Notes: a model not told the origin generated them from the letters alone. DNA of 64,000 nt from Gordius sp. MW1 (GCA_964036665.1 OZ038526.1:2666001-2730000); one strand, 5' to 3'. Shown: positions 34,060 to 45,439, counted from the first letter of the stretch. Made by a program: numbers and translations.

Positions 34060-35110
34060 ACCTAGCCGCCTTACTACACTCCTTCCACCATCTTTTGCAA
34101 CGTCTGCCTGAGACGAAATTGTCCATTGCTCACATGGCCATATTCACAAACAATTCAACACAACACCTATACGGCCTTTTGTTTTGAGCATAGACTTACT
34201 CAATTTCGGCAAGACAATGCATGACACATATAACAACACTTCATTGGACTGTTCACCATCACTTACAGAACTATCACCATTAAACAAAATTTTCATCATA
34301 CAAATTATAATCTCTTTTTCTTTTTTAGAAGGGGAGTATCTGTAGTATTTATATATCAGTAGGTGTTATGGTTACCTATCATATATCTTAACCTTATTAA
34401 TGCAGTCTGAATAGTGTGTATTCAAATCGAGTAAGAAGGGTGTTCCAAGGTAACCATAATTTCCCTACACATATATCTTAACCTTATTATTTGAATATAT
34501 AAAAACGATCATTCACACCACTCATTATAATTTGAATACACACAAGACATTGAATATTTAAATACCTTACAATTCACCGATAGTATTCAAATTAATAACC
34601 TCGCTACATGAGTATATAAACACGATGTTTTAACTAAAAGCATTCATCAGAATCACTTCTTTCTTTGGGTTATAATAAAGTAGAATCTTTTAATTCTCTA
34701 CAGTGTTGCAAGTAACAAACATTCAAATTCAAGTTATTCTCCTCGCGTCTTCTTTCTCTTTTAACCTTGTGCGTATCCCTACCAAATCTCTTTGGAAGTA
34801 AATGAAGTCTTTTCACTACAGATACTCTCCCTCAAAAAAAGTAAGAAAAGATAAATGTTATAATTTATAGGATGAAAATATTTTGTTTGTGATAGTTCTA
34901 TAAGTGATGGTGTAGAAGTCAGCTTTTTAGCAACAATCCAATGAAATGTTGTTATTTGTGTGCATTGTCTTGCCGAAATTGAGTAAGTCTATGCTTATAA
35001 CAAAAGGCCGTATAGGTATTGTGTTGAATTGTTTGTGAATATGGCCATGATGAACAGGGACAATTTCAGTCTCCGGCAGACGTTGCAAAGGTTGATGGAA
35101 GAAAGAGTGT
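34060..35110. repeat. Inverted repeat of TRIM interiors around an LTR
   Basis: 34060-34350 and 34790-35110 are inverted copies (for example GGCCATATTCACAAACAATT at 34137 against its complement near 35025). They meet around a central LTR-like block bounded by GTATCTGTAG and CTACAGATAC. A solo LTR is inserted in that block. Confidence 0.7.
34367..34702 (+). mobile_element. Solo LTR of the TRIM-like family
   Basis: TATGGTTACC...TCTCTACA, 336 bp, 4-bp duplication GTGT (34363-34366, 34703-34706). Removing it joins AGTAGGTGT to TGCAAGTAAC, which matches the uninterrupted copy near 35455. Solo LTRs arise by recombination between two LTRs. Confidence 0.85.
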
Positions 35111-35329
35111 AGTAAGGTGGCTAGGTGTTTATTGTTTCAACAATAGGTAGGCAGCTTATTCCCTCACAGCATTGGGACATGTGAGGATCGAGATTAATTG
35201 AGAGGTTGAAGGGGTTGATTGTTCAACTCGATCATTTCATTGTTAGTGTCATTTGGTGATGGAAGTATTCCAATCTATCCAAGTTGCATTTAACTAAGAT
35301 AACCTTTATACTACAGGGAGCGTTCGGGG

Positions 35330-35560
35330 TAGGAATAAAAGAGGACGGGTCCCCAAAAATGCGGAGTCACCATTTTATATTAAAGAGTCGGTAGTATAAT
35401 TTATTATATCGAAATCATAGGAGTAGAAAGGAATATATAAATCGCTCATTTATATATCAGTAAGTGTTGTAAGTTAGGATAAACATTCAAATTCAAGTTA
35501 ATTCTCCTCACGTATTCTTTTTCTTTTAACCTTGTATTTCTTTTAAATCACTTTCGAGAA
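35330..35560 (-). repeat. TRIM-like LTR and PBS, second copy
   Basis: Reverse complement of 30490-30720: includes a TGGTGACTCCGCATTTTTGG block and an LTR-like segment with TATATATTCC. Boundaries approximate. Confidence 0.5.
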
Positions 35561-35610
35561 AAATGAACTCAACATTTAATAGTTTCATTAGAGGCTCATC
35601 TAATGGGATT

Positions 35611-35770
35611 CGGTATCCTTATAGCGAGATACAACTTTAAATCGCTGGCCGACTCGTGGCCTCTTTTAGCTGATGATTTCGATGTAGACTGATTTTTTTT
35701 TATATATTTATTTCATATCCTGTATTGTCAATATCTACGTATTTGATTCAATAAACTTTTTAAAAAAAAA
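35611..35770 (+). mobile_element. Severely 5'-truncated non-LTR insertion (family B)
   Basis: 160 bp: the last coding residues (YNFKSLADSWPLLADDF), a stop, a 3' UTR with AATAAA and an A tract (35762-35770). Flanked by 24-bp direct repeats ending TAATGGGATT (35587-35610 and 35776-35799), a target-site duplication of the length made by target-primed reverse transcription. Confidence 0.87.
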
Positions 35771-35804
35771 GTTTTATTAGAGGCTCATCTAATGGGATTG
35801 CCCC

Positions 35805-36110
35805 TGTAGCTTTTGGCACCCTTCAACAATACTCATGATCCCTCGGGGTCGGCAGAACATCTTAAATGCTTTAAATTTTCTGCCTTATTACGATCTGCCA
35901 TACATATCCCCATCGTTTCGTGATGCACAGGGACGTCCGGGAAGAGTCCTTTAACTTTTATAAAGAACTATTAAACGCTCACCTCCCTCTAAAATTTCTA
36001 CTAATTTTTTACTTTATCATTCGCCACTGCTGTTGCAAAAACTACTTTTTATTCCCTGATGGATGTAATGACCGTTCTCAAAGAATATGAAAATAACTAT
36101 ACCTTTTAAT
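35805..36110 (+). pseudogene. Non-LTR copy A3, C-terminal fragment
   Basis: Readable in pieces: HDPSGSAEH, then IHIPIVS, ESFNFYKELLNAHL and FLFPDG, matching the C-terminal end of copy A1. Many frame breaks. Stops near 36107. Confidence 0.7.
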
Positions 36111-37384
36111 ATTTATTTATAATTTATTTAGTTCATATATACTATTTTTTTGAATGTAATTATATGTTTAATACCTTTTATTAAAAGCTTTAAAAAATTG
36201 ACTATAAAAAGAATAATTTACATAAAATGTATTGAATAAAACAGCATTATCTTTAAATAAACTCAGTGTAGGTATTTTTTTAAATTAGGCTCTAATGACT
36301 ATATTTTATATTTCTTTATAGTTGCCATCGATTGGATTAAGGTTTCATTTAATTTAATTTTGGATGACAAGTGATATTTTGAAATTTTGTGAGGAGGGAC
36401 ATCTGGGAACGATCAAAATTCAATAACCTAAATGTGTATATATGATCTTGGTTGAAAATTGCGCATAAATATATTAATGATCACCTATATATCTGTCACA
36501 AATATTTTGTTGTTGTCAGCTATTTTATCAACAAAGACTTTTTTTATATAAAACTACAATTAATTTATAAATCAAATAATAATGATACCAATTCTGGATA
36601 GTTTTAATAATGGTGTGATTGTGCCAAACTCATTCTTTACCTAGGTTTAGGATTAAGCGCTTGTTATAATAGGCCGGGTCTTGCACAGAAATATATTAGT
36701 TTACATCTACATTATAGCTCCTATATGAATTAATGTCTTTGTGATTGTGCGTGTTGACATTACACAAAACTAGCTAAGATCACAATTTACATTTAACCCT
36801 ATAACAATTAACATATAAAAATATTATTAAATAATATAAATGTGATAAGAAAACAAATTGGCATGATTTTAATTTATTAAATTTTAATCTTGGGGTATTT
36901 GCGTATTTTATAAGGCTTTAAAGCTCGGTCATTTTAATCATAGAGTCTAAATAATAAATGATCCTTGTATTTGAGAAATATAATTTTATAAATCTTATTT
37001 GATAGGTTATATATATATATAGCAACAATAAAATTTGGTGTTAGGGAAAAGCAAAAATTCAAACTTTGCTTTCTATATGAACAGGGAGAATTTTTGCTTC
37101 AAATGTTAAGATGCAATCATCAAAAATTAAAACATACTAAAAAATAAAATATTGATTTATTATTCCCTCAACTTCATTAATTTAAAAAATAAGATTGTAA
37201 TTTACCCTGTGCACATTTATTGTCGATCAATTTATCATTTAGCTATATATAGATGATGCATAGTAAACAAAACATTTTCAGTAATCTAATAAACCAACAT
37301 GGGGTAGGTGGTAAGTAGAACTTATCTCTCATTTGAAAGATCATAAGTTATGAAATGGCGAACTGGCGTGGTGTCCTTTGTGGC
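36111..37384. other. AT-rich gene-free stretch
   Basis: No gene, RNA or repeat of known type recognised in about 1.27 kb. Confidence 0.5.
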
Positions 37385-37630
37385 TTAAATTTCGGGGTGA
37401 ATTGGTTGCCTCGGCGGGGGTAAAGGAGGCGGCGTGGGTGGAGGGTTGTGAAATACGATAAATTCCACGGGATCTCTGAATAAGCCTTCGCAACTTTCGA
37501 TTGGATTCATATCATTCGCTGCTTGATAAGGGGCCATCTTCTTTTTTAAACGATTTGACATAAATAAATTCTCACAGATGATACATTTCGTTTCTAGAAC
37601 ATCCTTTCTAGAATTTACACGCTTTAACAT
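37385..37630 (-). CDS. Small ORF with proline-rich tail, unknown
   Basis: 81 codons. It contains a CIIC pair and KKKMAPYQAANDMNPIESC, then a tail PPPTPPPLPPPRQPIHPEI. I do not recognise it. The composition is less AT-biased than its neighbours, which argues for past coding, but it could be an exon remnant or part of a mobile element; the family-B non-LTR copy begins only 20 bp away on the other strand. Confidence 0.3.
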   Translation of the reverse strand: MLKRVNSRKDVLETKCIICENLFMSNRLKKKMAPYQAANDMNPIESCEGLFRDPVEFIVFHNPPPTPPPLPPPRQPIHPEI

Positions 37631-37649
37631 TATTACCTATTTGACCTTC

Positions 37650-38800
37650 TTTACATACTGATATTTTAAGAGTATATGAATCTACAATTAAAGATCTCCT
37701 TGAAAAAATTTTAAATCTACCTTTTGATAATAACAGCTGGCTGCAGGCCACCCTTCCAACCAAATTTGGGGGCTTAGGAGTTAGGTCCCCACTGACTATT
37801 TCCCTTGTGGCTTTTCTCTTGTCCTTTAAATCTGTGAAGGATCTTGTTTTTGAATAACCTCTTAATCAAATGATTTTTTAACGGAATTGGCCATATTGTC
37901 TTGGCATGAGAACGTCATACCAGGAACCAGCCTTCCTGAGTCGGCCAAACAACGAGATTGGGATGCCAGTATAGTATCGCGCTCCGTCGCTTACCTACTT
38001 TCGAGTTGTGATACTGTGCAGCATTTTAATCTCAGGTCACTACGACCGACTCTGGCCACGAATGGCTTGAATGTATCCCAAGTAACCACTCAGGACATTT
38101 GCTTTCAAATCCAGAAATTTCGTATGCAATAGCTCTCCGCCTAGGTATTAAAGTTACCATAGGTTATCCCTGCAAAAATTGCAATAAGGAAATAGATGTC
38201 TAGGCTCATCACCCACTCCATTGCAAGTTAAACAAATATCGCTTTGTCCGTCATGAAAAAATAAACCTTTTGATTCAATCGGCTTTATAAAAGGCCGGCA
38301 CTCCTTCCATCTCGAACCGATCCTTCTTTAGAAGGTAGAATGCGTCCCGACAGAGCTTCTATGATCCCCTGGGAGAATGGCAAGTTCCTAGCGTGACTTT
38401 ACCTGCATCAATATCTTCACGCCAACTAATAATAATTTTAACCCACTTTCTTGTGAGGAAGACCGTAAAACACACAAATACCGATCCATTGCTTAATCAA
38501 AAATTTTTATTCCAATAGTAGCTTCCTGTTACGCTACTTTTGGCAAGAAAGCGTTAGCGTTTTTTAAATCAATAGGAAACAGATCCCCCAAAGCTAAATA
38601 CTCACCCAGCTTTATTTTAAGCCAAAAAATCGGAATTTTGATGGCTAAATATAATTACAAATCTCTATCTGACACATGGCCCGTGTTGGCTATTGACGAA
38701 TCTGATGAATAAATTTTTATTTATAATATTATTTTATGCTCGTTTATTGTATATTTTATGTATCAATTTTACCTAATAAAAGCATTCAACTTAAAAAAAA
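37650..38800 (+). mobile_element. Non-LTR copy B2, 5'-truncated
   Basis: Starts near YESTIKDLLEKILNL, runs through SWLQATLPTKFGGLGVRSPL, a zinc-knuckle area, RMRPDRASMIPWENG (the usual PDG reads PDR, so an endonuclease residue is altered) and YNYKSLSDTWPVLAIDESDE before the stop at 38710. A tract at about 38790-38799. Frameshifts and stops throughout. Confidence 0.82.
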
Positions 38801-39100
38801 ATTTAAAGCAAGTAGAAGCGGGGATCCCCCCCCCTTGACATTTAAAAATTTGATATATCTAATAAAATGAATATTTTTTTATTTTTAAACTACCCCCCCC
38901 CCCGATCTAATTAATGTCTAGGCCTATGACTTTCTGATATTTTCGTGATCACACTACCCTAATAAAATGAAATAAAATGAGCCTCTTTTATCATGAGTTA
39001 TCGTATAAAAATTAGCATTAATGCGATTAAGCGTTGGATGACTAAGCCTTCAAAAATTAGGGAAAATTTATCTAATTTCTTGTAGTAACCGGCTTAATCC

Positions 39101-39190
39101 ATGGGCCTAGCCACGATTTTAATTAGAGGGCGGCAAGTGGCAAGATGACATTTTTGAAATTTTAACCATAATACCTGCATTTTATATATG
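39101..39190. mobile_element. hAT-type MITE fragment
   Basis: Left end CATGGGCCTAGCCACG and AATTAGAGGGCGGC resemble the family at 54446 and 63555. The right end is missing. Confidence 0.5.
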
Positions 39191-39239
39191 AAATATTAAA
39201 TTTATGGCGAAGCAGCCCTGCTAGATATTAAAAACAATT

Positions 39240-39560
39240 TATATACTAGTCAAAATCGTTGCTTCAACAACGTTGCACATCAAGCGTTTAACAGCGAGAC
39301 GTAAACCATTGCAAAGTTTGGGCTTACTGATATTGCGCATCACGATAATCGGTACGCCAAATATCCAATGCAGAATGTGAGGTGGTATCCCTGCCAGATC
39401 ATTTGAATTAAAAAATTCGATTGGATAATTAACAGCGTCATCAGTAACAACAACACTGTCAACCGATTTGTTAGTAATTGGATTGCTTTAAATGTTACAC
39501 AGAATGAGATTAATAGGCTCGTGGACGTCTTTATTCTTGGGGCGAGAATAGCCCGTTGGT
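39240..39560 (-). pseudogene. Helitron helicase, C-terminal motifs
   Basis: Minus strand, open for over 70 codons: VDSVVVTDDAVNYPIEFFNS, GIPPHILHWIFGVPIIVMRN, KPKLCNGLRLAVKRLMCNVV. This is the C-terminal helicase part of Helitron Rep-Hel proteins (the family reads like PGxPPHxLxLKxGxPIxLLRN..LCNGTRL). Upstream, ILAP and KNKDVHEPINLILCNI are in frame after one shift and one stop. A different Helitron copy from that at 24-27 kb, or its lost 3' part. Confidence 0.85.
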
Positions 39561-39944
39561 GGAGCCAAAGTCGATCATGCTAATGGGCGCTAATATTTGG
39601 AAACACTTTTTCAGCCAAAGCAGTTTTTGACGGAACAATATTGCAGATGAAGGTAGGAAAAGAAATCCGTCCTGAGCACATATTTAGGCGCACCGTTCTC
39701 TTCACAATTTCTAGCAATGGTAGAATATTTCACATGCAGGATGATTTTTTATATTACACGCATATTAGTAGTTAAATGTAACGTTTTGATTTAAGGCAAC
39801 AAAATTGAATATTATGGGGAGGCATTAATTTCGTCCGCTGGGGTGGTTCGTAAGAGAACCCTATCGTTTCAATTGACAAAAGTTCATTTGTAAAAATCTC
39901 TAAATATCTAAACTCCCGCGCATTTTAAATTTTTCAATTGTATA

Positions 39945-40160
39945 ATGTCAAAAGTTACATTTGTTTTATCCCAAAAGAACAAACCAATTTTAGTGTATGA
40001 AAAATATGAATACACTAGAGTGAATGGTAGCAAGGATCATAGGGAGTACTATAAATGTAGAGCTAGCGATTGTGTAGGTCGTGGTGTTTTATATAATGAA
40101 AATTTTACAATAACACGTTCACACGATAGGATCCCACATAAAGGTAATATCTTTAATTGA
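39945..40160 (+). CDS. FLYWCH-type zinc-finger exon
   Basis: 71 codons: FVLSQKNKPILVYEKYEYTR, then a charged turn, YYKCRASDCVGRGVLYNENF and ITRSHDRIPHKGN. The order F..S...K..L.Y..Y.Y...........Y.C....C.GR........T..H....H fits the FLYWCH zinc finger, a C2H2-like DNA- or protein-binding domain in insect modifiers of chromatin insulators and in MULE-type transposon products. A GGTAAT at the end of the HKG codons (about 40141) could be a splice donor, giving an open exon followed by an intron. It is therefore either the first exon of a host gene, or of a transposon-derived gene. No second domain was found downstream. Confidence 0.6.
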   Translation: MSKVTFVLSQKNKPILVYEKYEYTRVNGSKDHREYYKCRASDCVGRGVLYNENFTITRSHDRIPHKGNIFN

Positions 40161-40234
40161 TACCCTTATATATGATATAGCTTATAAAAATCATGGGTGC
40201 ATTGCTGATCCTCTGCAAACATTGGATATGAACA

Positions 40235-40612
40235 TTGTTGCAATTTCCACATCTCATAGTTGTAAGTCTATTTATGAACATTATATGATTTGAAGATTGT
40301 TTATCATTTCTAGCTATGATTCCTAACCCTATACAAGCACAAGCCTCATCCTTCACCACCTCCACATCTCATAGTTGTGAGTCTATTTATGAACATTATA
40401 TGATTTTTGAAGATTGTTTATCATTTCCAGCTATGATTCCTAACCCTATACAAGCACAAGCCTCATCCTTCACCACCTCCACACCTCGTACTTGTGAGTC
40501 TATTTATGAACATTATATGATTTTTGAAGATTGTTTATCATTTCCAGCTATGATTCCTAACCCTATACAAGCACAAGCCTCATCCTTCACCACCTCCACA
40601 TCACTTAATTGT
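40235..40612 (+). repeat. 117-bp in-frame tandem repeat (39 codons)
   Basis: Three consecutive copies with period 117 bp (repeat markers AGCTATGATTCCTAACCC at 40312, 40429 and 40546), nearly identical. In one plus frame (40316-40627) each reads PNPIQAQASSFTTSTS, then C(E)SIYEHYMIFEDCLSF. The first unit has one deletion that closes that frame. Units contain TTTCCAG/CT junctions that could be splice acceptors, so these may be duplicated exons of the preceding FLYWCH gene. Confidence 0.75.
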
Positions 40613-40639
40613 AAGATAATTTGTTAAAATATCTGCTTT

Positions 40640-42180
40640 TAATACTTTATAACAAAATTCCTTAAAATATCTCTTCAAACTCCTCTTGATTGTCTAAAAT
40701 ACCTTTTGCAGATGAAATAGCTAAGAGTATAGAGAAATTTAAACAATATGAGTTAAGACCAATATTAACTTTTTTTGCCTTAAAAAATAAAAGGCCCAAA
40801 ATTGCATAAGTTTTAACATCTCTATTTTCTTTGTCTTTATGTTTAGTTTCAACTTTCTTTTATATAATCCTATTGATTAAACCATAAAATAAAATATATT
40901 TTTTTGGTATGAGCTAAAATATATATTAGGGAAAAATTTTGGGGGTTGCTCTAATTATAGTTTTATTATTCTTGTAAATTTTGACAAGTTTATATAGGGA
41001 CATTCCATGTCAAATCGCCACGTTTTCGGCCGACCCCCTCAGATTTTTAAAAAATTTGGTGGTAATGTTAAAGCTAGTAAAATTATTAATTTCCAAAAAT
41101 TTTAGCTCATTTGGGCCACTACTTTTCGAGTTGTGGGCGGTCAAATGTCGAAAATCGGGCTTTTAAAAAATCGCTTCGTGACGCTATATTCAATATAATT
41201 TATAAGTTATTGGCCCCCAAATCATAGAATCTTGTTGTAGTAATAGGTAAGACCCATCTCCATAGAAAAAAAATCAAAAAAAAAAAATTTTCTCGATTGG
41301 TCATCTCATAATGGCCGAAATGGTCAAAATGGCACAATTAATGTTGAACCCTCTCAAACCGTTTCAAATTTGAGACAAATGTTTTATACTAGCTATTAAT
41401 CAAATTAAATAAAAGAGAAAGTTGGGTGGCCATCTTGAAGTGGTCATAAATTGCTAGAAACAGTATTTTATTAATTTGGCGCCAAAATGACGTTCTAAAA
41501 TTGGTTTTATTACTCATTTAGGCATCTTATAAAATTAGTATATCTATAATACAAATATTTTTGCTATAAATTAACACCTTAACCCCCCTCCCCCCCCCCC
41601 TTATATTCCCCCTATCAATTACAATCAAAATAGCGAGTGATTCATCTTCCCCGAATGCTATAAATTTAATTTTGTTAGCATTTTTAACCCAACCTACGAA
41701 GGGTTAAGTGTTAATTAAAATTACAAATGATAAATAGTTAGGAATACATCATCGATCATTCTAGTTTTGTATTTTTAAACAAGTTGACCTTCGTATATTT
41801 TAACAAATCCACTTATTATTCCCACGCTATTCCCTATATATTGACAATTTATCGCATATATTGGGTTCTTGCTTTTTTCGCATATAATTCTTCTTGCTAT
41901 TTTCCGTTCTTGTAATCGAACCTATAAAACTTATCATTTAATAAAGGCTCCATCGTTGATGCAGAAAACATGATTGATGAAGTGCAACTAGTACAAAACC
42001 TTCAGCGCTACTGAAAAGACCTAATTTATTAGACTTAAATTGCGTTCAATATTTTAATTCATAATTTGCGTGGGGTTTCGAAATACCCCACGAATATCTC
42101 GCGGGTTATATAAAAGGACATCATAGAAGGATATATTCAAGGATATAAAAAGATCTTCATGTAATATCTATAGATATTAT
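40640..42180. other. Gene-free stretch with a dispersed repeat
   Basis: About 40985-41500 carries ACATTCCATGTCAAATCGCC and related AATGGCCGAAATGGTCAAAA motifs, of the kind seen in dispersed animal repeats. No TIR or ORF found. Confidence 0.45.
42069..42092. repeat. Short hairpin CGTGGGGT/ACCCCACG
   Basis: 8-bp perfect stem with an 8-nt loop TTCGAAAT. Function unknown. Confidence 0.5.
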
Positions 42181-42869
42181 ATAGAACTATTAAAATAGGA
42201 AAGATTAAGAAGAAAATTATAATTAAGTTACATAAACATAGTATAATAAATTCATTTATTTTTAATATTTAAGTGTATTAAATTGCTAAGCTTTAATAAT
42301 ATTCACTATAAAGTATAAACTCTTAAAACTATAAAATTAGATTATACAAAAAAACTAGAATATTATCATTTGTTAATTGTTAAAGCTTAATTTCATCAAA
42401 TAAAAGCCTGTGCTAGATATAAATAGGTTATATGAACTCTTCCTTAAATTATTACTGATTTCATAAAAATGCAGGAGATTTTTAGATAACTCTTAAGTAA
42501 AGTTTCTTACAGATTATGACTAATTTTGCTCATAACTTTTTTAATTTTATGGTTGATATAATAAGAACATATCAAATAAGGTAGGAACTATAAATATAGA
42601 AAATTTGGCTGAAAAAAAAACTTAAAAACAAACAAAAAATAGAATCGTCCAAACTTAAGGAAGTGTTCTCCCTTTAAATAAAAATACATTCTATAAGGTT
42701 ATATTCAAGAAAAAATCTATATCTAATGTCTATAAACATTATATACAAATACAACTTTTAAAATGGTAATTTTTGTGTAAAAATGAAATTTTCTGCATAT
42801 TTGTTTGGTATCAAATTTAATTTATTGTAGATAAAGAAAATTATAATTTTGTTACTTAATAAACATAGT
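42130..42869 (+). repeat. Tandem duplication (about 620 bp), first copy and start of second
   Basis: 42236-42420 (AACATAGTATAATAAATTC..., AAAGCCTGTGCTAG) is repeated at 45198-45380. Removing the element at 42870-45197 places the two copies about 620 bp apart in direct order. Confidence 0.7.
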
Positions 42870-45197
42870 TAGTGGTGGGGAAAACCTTAGGTCAGGTGGA
42901 CCTCAGGTCAACCTGAGGTGAGGTTTAGGTTTGAGGTTGATTGACAACCTCAGGTTGTCAATCAACCTCAAACCTAACCTTAAGGTGAGGTTCGAGGTTT
43001 ATAAGGACCTCCGGGTTTTTCATATAAAAAACCTTAAAACCTCAGGTCCACCTTGAGGTCACCTCGAGGTTTCAAGAAGTATGCTTCATTTTTTATATCT
43101 TAATTTTACGACTAAATTATAGTCTCTAACAAAAAAACTTATTAAGTATATATATATATATTAAAAATAGTTCAAACAAATTTATTTAAATAGCAAATTA
43201 CGTATATAATCTATAAATTTTTACTCTCAAATAAATTATCATTTTATTTGATAGAATTAATGCATGTCTATTTAATAATTGCTGCCATCTACATTGTGTT
43301 ATATTTTTATAACACATTTCAAAATTCCCTGCCTATCTATGGTATTCTGTGACATACACACCTTGTATTTTTTAATAGTTCTTTCATCGACAAAAACGGA
43401 TAATTGTATGAATTTTATGTATTTTAGATTGTATATATAGTAAGACGGCCGGGCGGCACCAAAAATAAATATACTTTTTTTATACCTTAATTAAGAATTC
43501 CTCATTTAAGCAGCATAAACTTCATATTTAAGTCAATCGTGATAAAATTTTTAAGCAATTTTATTTATTTACTAAATCTATATAACGTGACGTGACCAAA
43601 TCTCGAAAAACATCATAATTAAAAAAGGATGGTATTTAAATGCAGAGTAATAAATTAAAAAATGCTCAGTAAAATGTGGCTCAGTATTTTATTAAAGTGC
43701 CCAGTTAAAAACTCAAAATTGATCAGTAAATTAACTTTAAATGCTCAGCTTTAAATTAATAATGCTCAGTATTTTTGTTAAAATGCTCAGTAATATAAAT
43801 TCATAGTTTAAAATATTAATTTATTTTGCACATTTTATATATAATATTTTAATTGGTATATACAATTTTTTTAAAAATAAATTAAGAACTTTGCCCCCCT
43901 CCCTTTTTTTGTCCCGTTGGTTTCTCCCCCTCCCTTGCTTTTTACCCTCTTTGTCACCAGGGGGGAGGGATGGGGGGTGATTTACCCCCCCCCCCCTTTT
44001 AACCCGCCTTTGTTTACTCTTTCTCACCGGGGGAAGAGGGCAAATAACAAGGGGGCCCAAATCAGCCCCCCCCCCGGGTGAGAAAGAAGGTAAAAAAATT
44101 GGGAAGGGGGGGGGGGCAAATCACCTCCCCCTTGTGATAAAGAGGGTAAAAAAGGGGGGGGGGGAAAGGGGGTGGGGGTCAAATTACTCCCCTCCCCCCA
44201 GGTAAGAAAGAGGGTAAAAAATAAGGGGGGGGGGAAACCAACGGGACAAAAAAGGGAGGGGGCAAAGTTCTTATTTTTAAAAAAAATTTTATACCAATTA
44301 AAATATTATTTATAAAATGTAAGCGCAAAATAAATTAATATCACAAATTATGAATTTATATTACTGCATTTTAACAAAAATACTGAGCATTATTAATCTA
44401 AAGCTGAGCATTTAAAGTTAATTTACTGATCAATTTTGAGTTTTTAACTGGGCACTTTAATAAAATACTGAGCCACATTTTACTGAGCATTTTTTAATTT
44501 ATTACTGTGCATTTAAATGCCATCCTTTCGAGATTGTCACGTCACGTTATATAGATTTAGTAAGAAAATCAAATTGCTTAAAAATTTTATCTCGATTGAC
44601 TTAAATATGAAGTTTATGCTGTTTATGAAGAATTCTTAATTAAGATTTATATTTATTTTTGGTGCCGCCCGGCCGTCTTACTATTTATACAACCTAAAAT
44701 ACATAAAATTCATACAATTATCCATTTTTGTCCATAAAAGAACTATTAAAAAAATACAAGGTGTGTATCTCACAGAATACCATAGATAAGCAGGGAATTT
44801 TAAAACTGTGATAAAAATATAACACAATGTAGATGGCAGCAATTTTTAAATACACATGCATTATCAAATAAAATGATAATTTATTAGAGAGTAAAAATTT
44901 ATAGATTATATACGTAATTTGCTATTTAAATAAATTTGTTTGAACTATTTTTAATATATATATATACTTAATAAAATTTTTTTGTTAGAGACTATAATTT
45001 AGTCGTAAAGTTATAATATAAAAGATGAAGCATACTTGTTGAAACCTCGAGGTGACCTCAAGGTGGACCTGAGGTTTTAAGGTTATTTTATATGAAAAAC
45101 CTTGAGGTCCTTATAAACCTCGAACCTCACCTTAAGGTTAGGTTTGAAACTAACCTTGAGGTTAAGGTTTATACAACCTCAGGTTTCCCCACCACTA
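42870..45197. mobile_element. hAT-4: 2.3-kb palindromic element
   Basis: Ends TAGTGGTGGGGAAA and TTTCCCCACCACTA. Perfect 8-bp duplication AACATAGT (42862-42869, 45198-45205). The left arm (to about 43930) and right arm (from about 44235) are long inverted copies: both hold an AACCTCAGGT-type minisatellite, GACGGCCGGGCGGCACC, and repeated AATGCTCAGT words. The central 300 bp is G-run minisatellite, itself arranged inverted. No ORF above noise. Arms of about 1 kb are exceptional for hAT elements. Confidence 0.9.
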
Positions 45198-45400
45198 AAC
45201 ATAGTATAATAAGTTCATTAATTTAGAATTTTTATGTATTAAATTGCTAAGCTTTAATGATATTTACTATAAAGTATAAACTCTTAAAACTACAAAATTA
45301 GATTATGAAACAAAGCTTAAATATTGTGATTTGCTAATTGTTAGAGCTTAATTTCATCAAATAAAAGCCTATGCTAGTTTACTCGTTGATAGATTACTCA
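45198..45400 (+). repeat. Tandem duplication, rest of second copy
   Basis: Matches 42236-42430 in direct orientation with scattered substitutions. Confidence 0.7.
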
Positions 45401-45439
45401 GTATTTACAATTTTCTAACCATAAATTCAACAAATTCCA

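Noticed and set aside
40153-40365. 70-codon minus-strand frame
   Set aside because: Antisense to the 117-bp repeat; no known domain.
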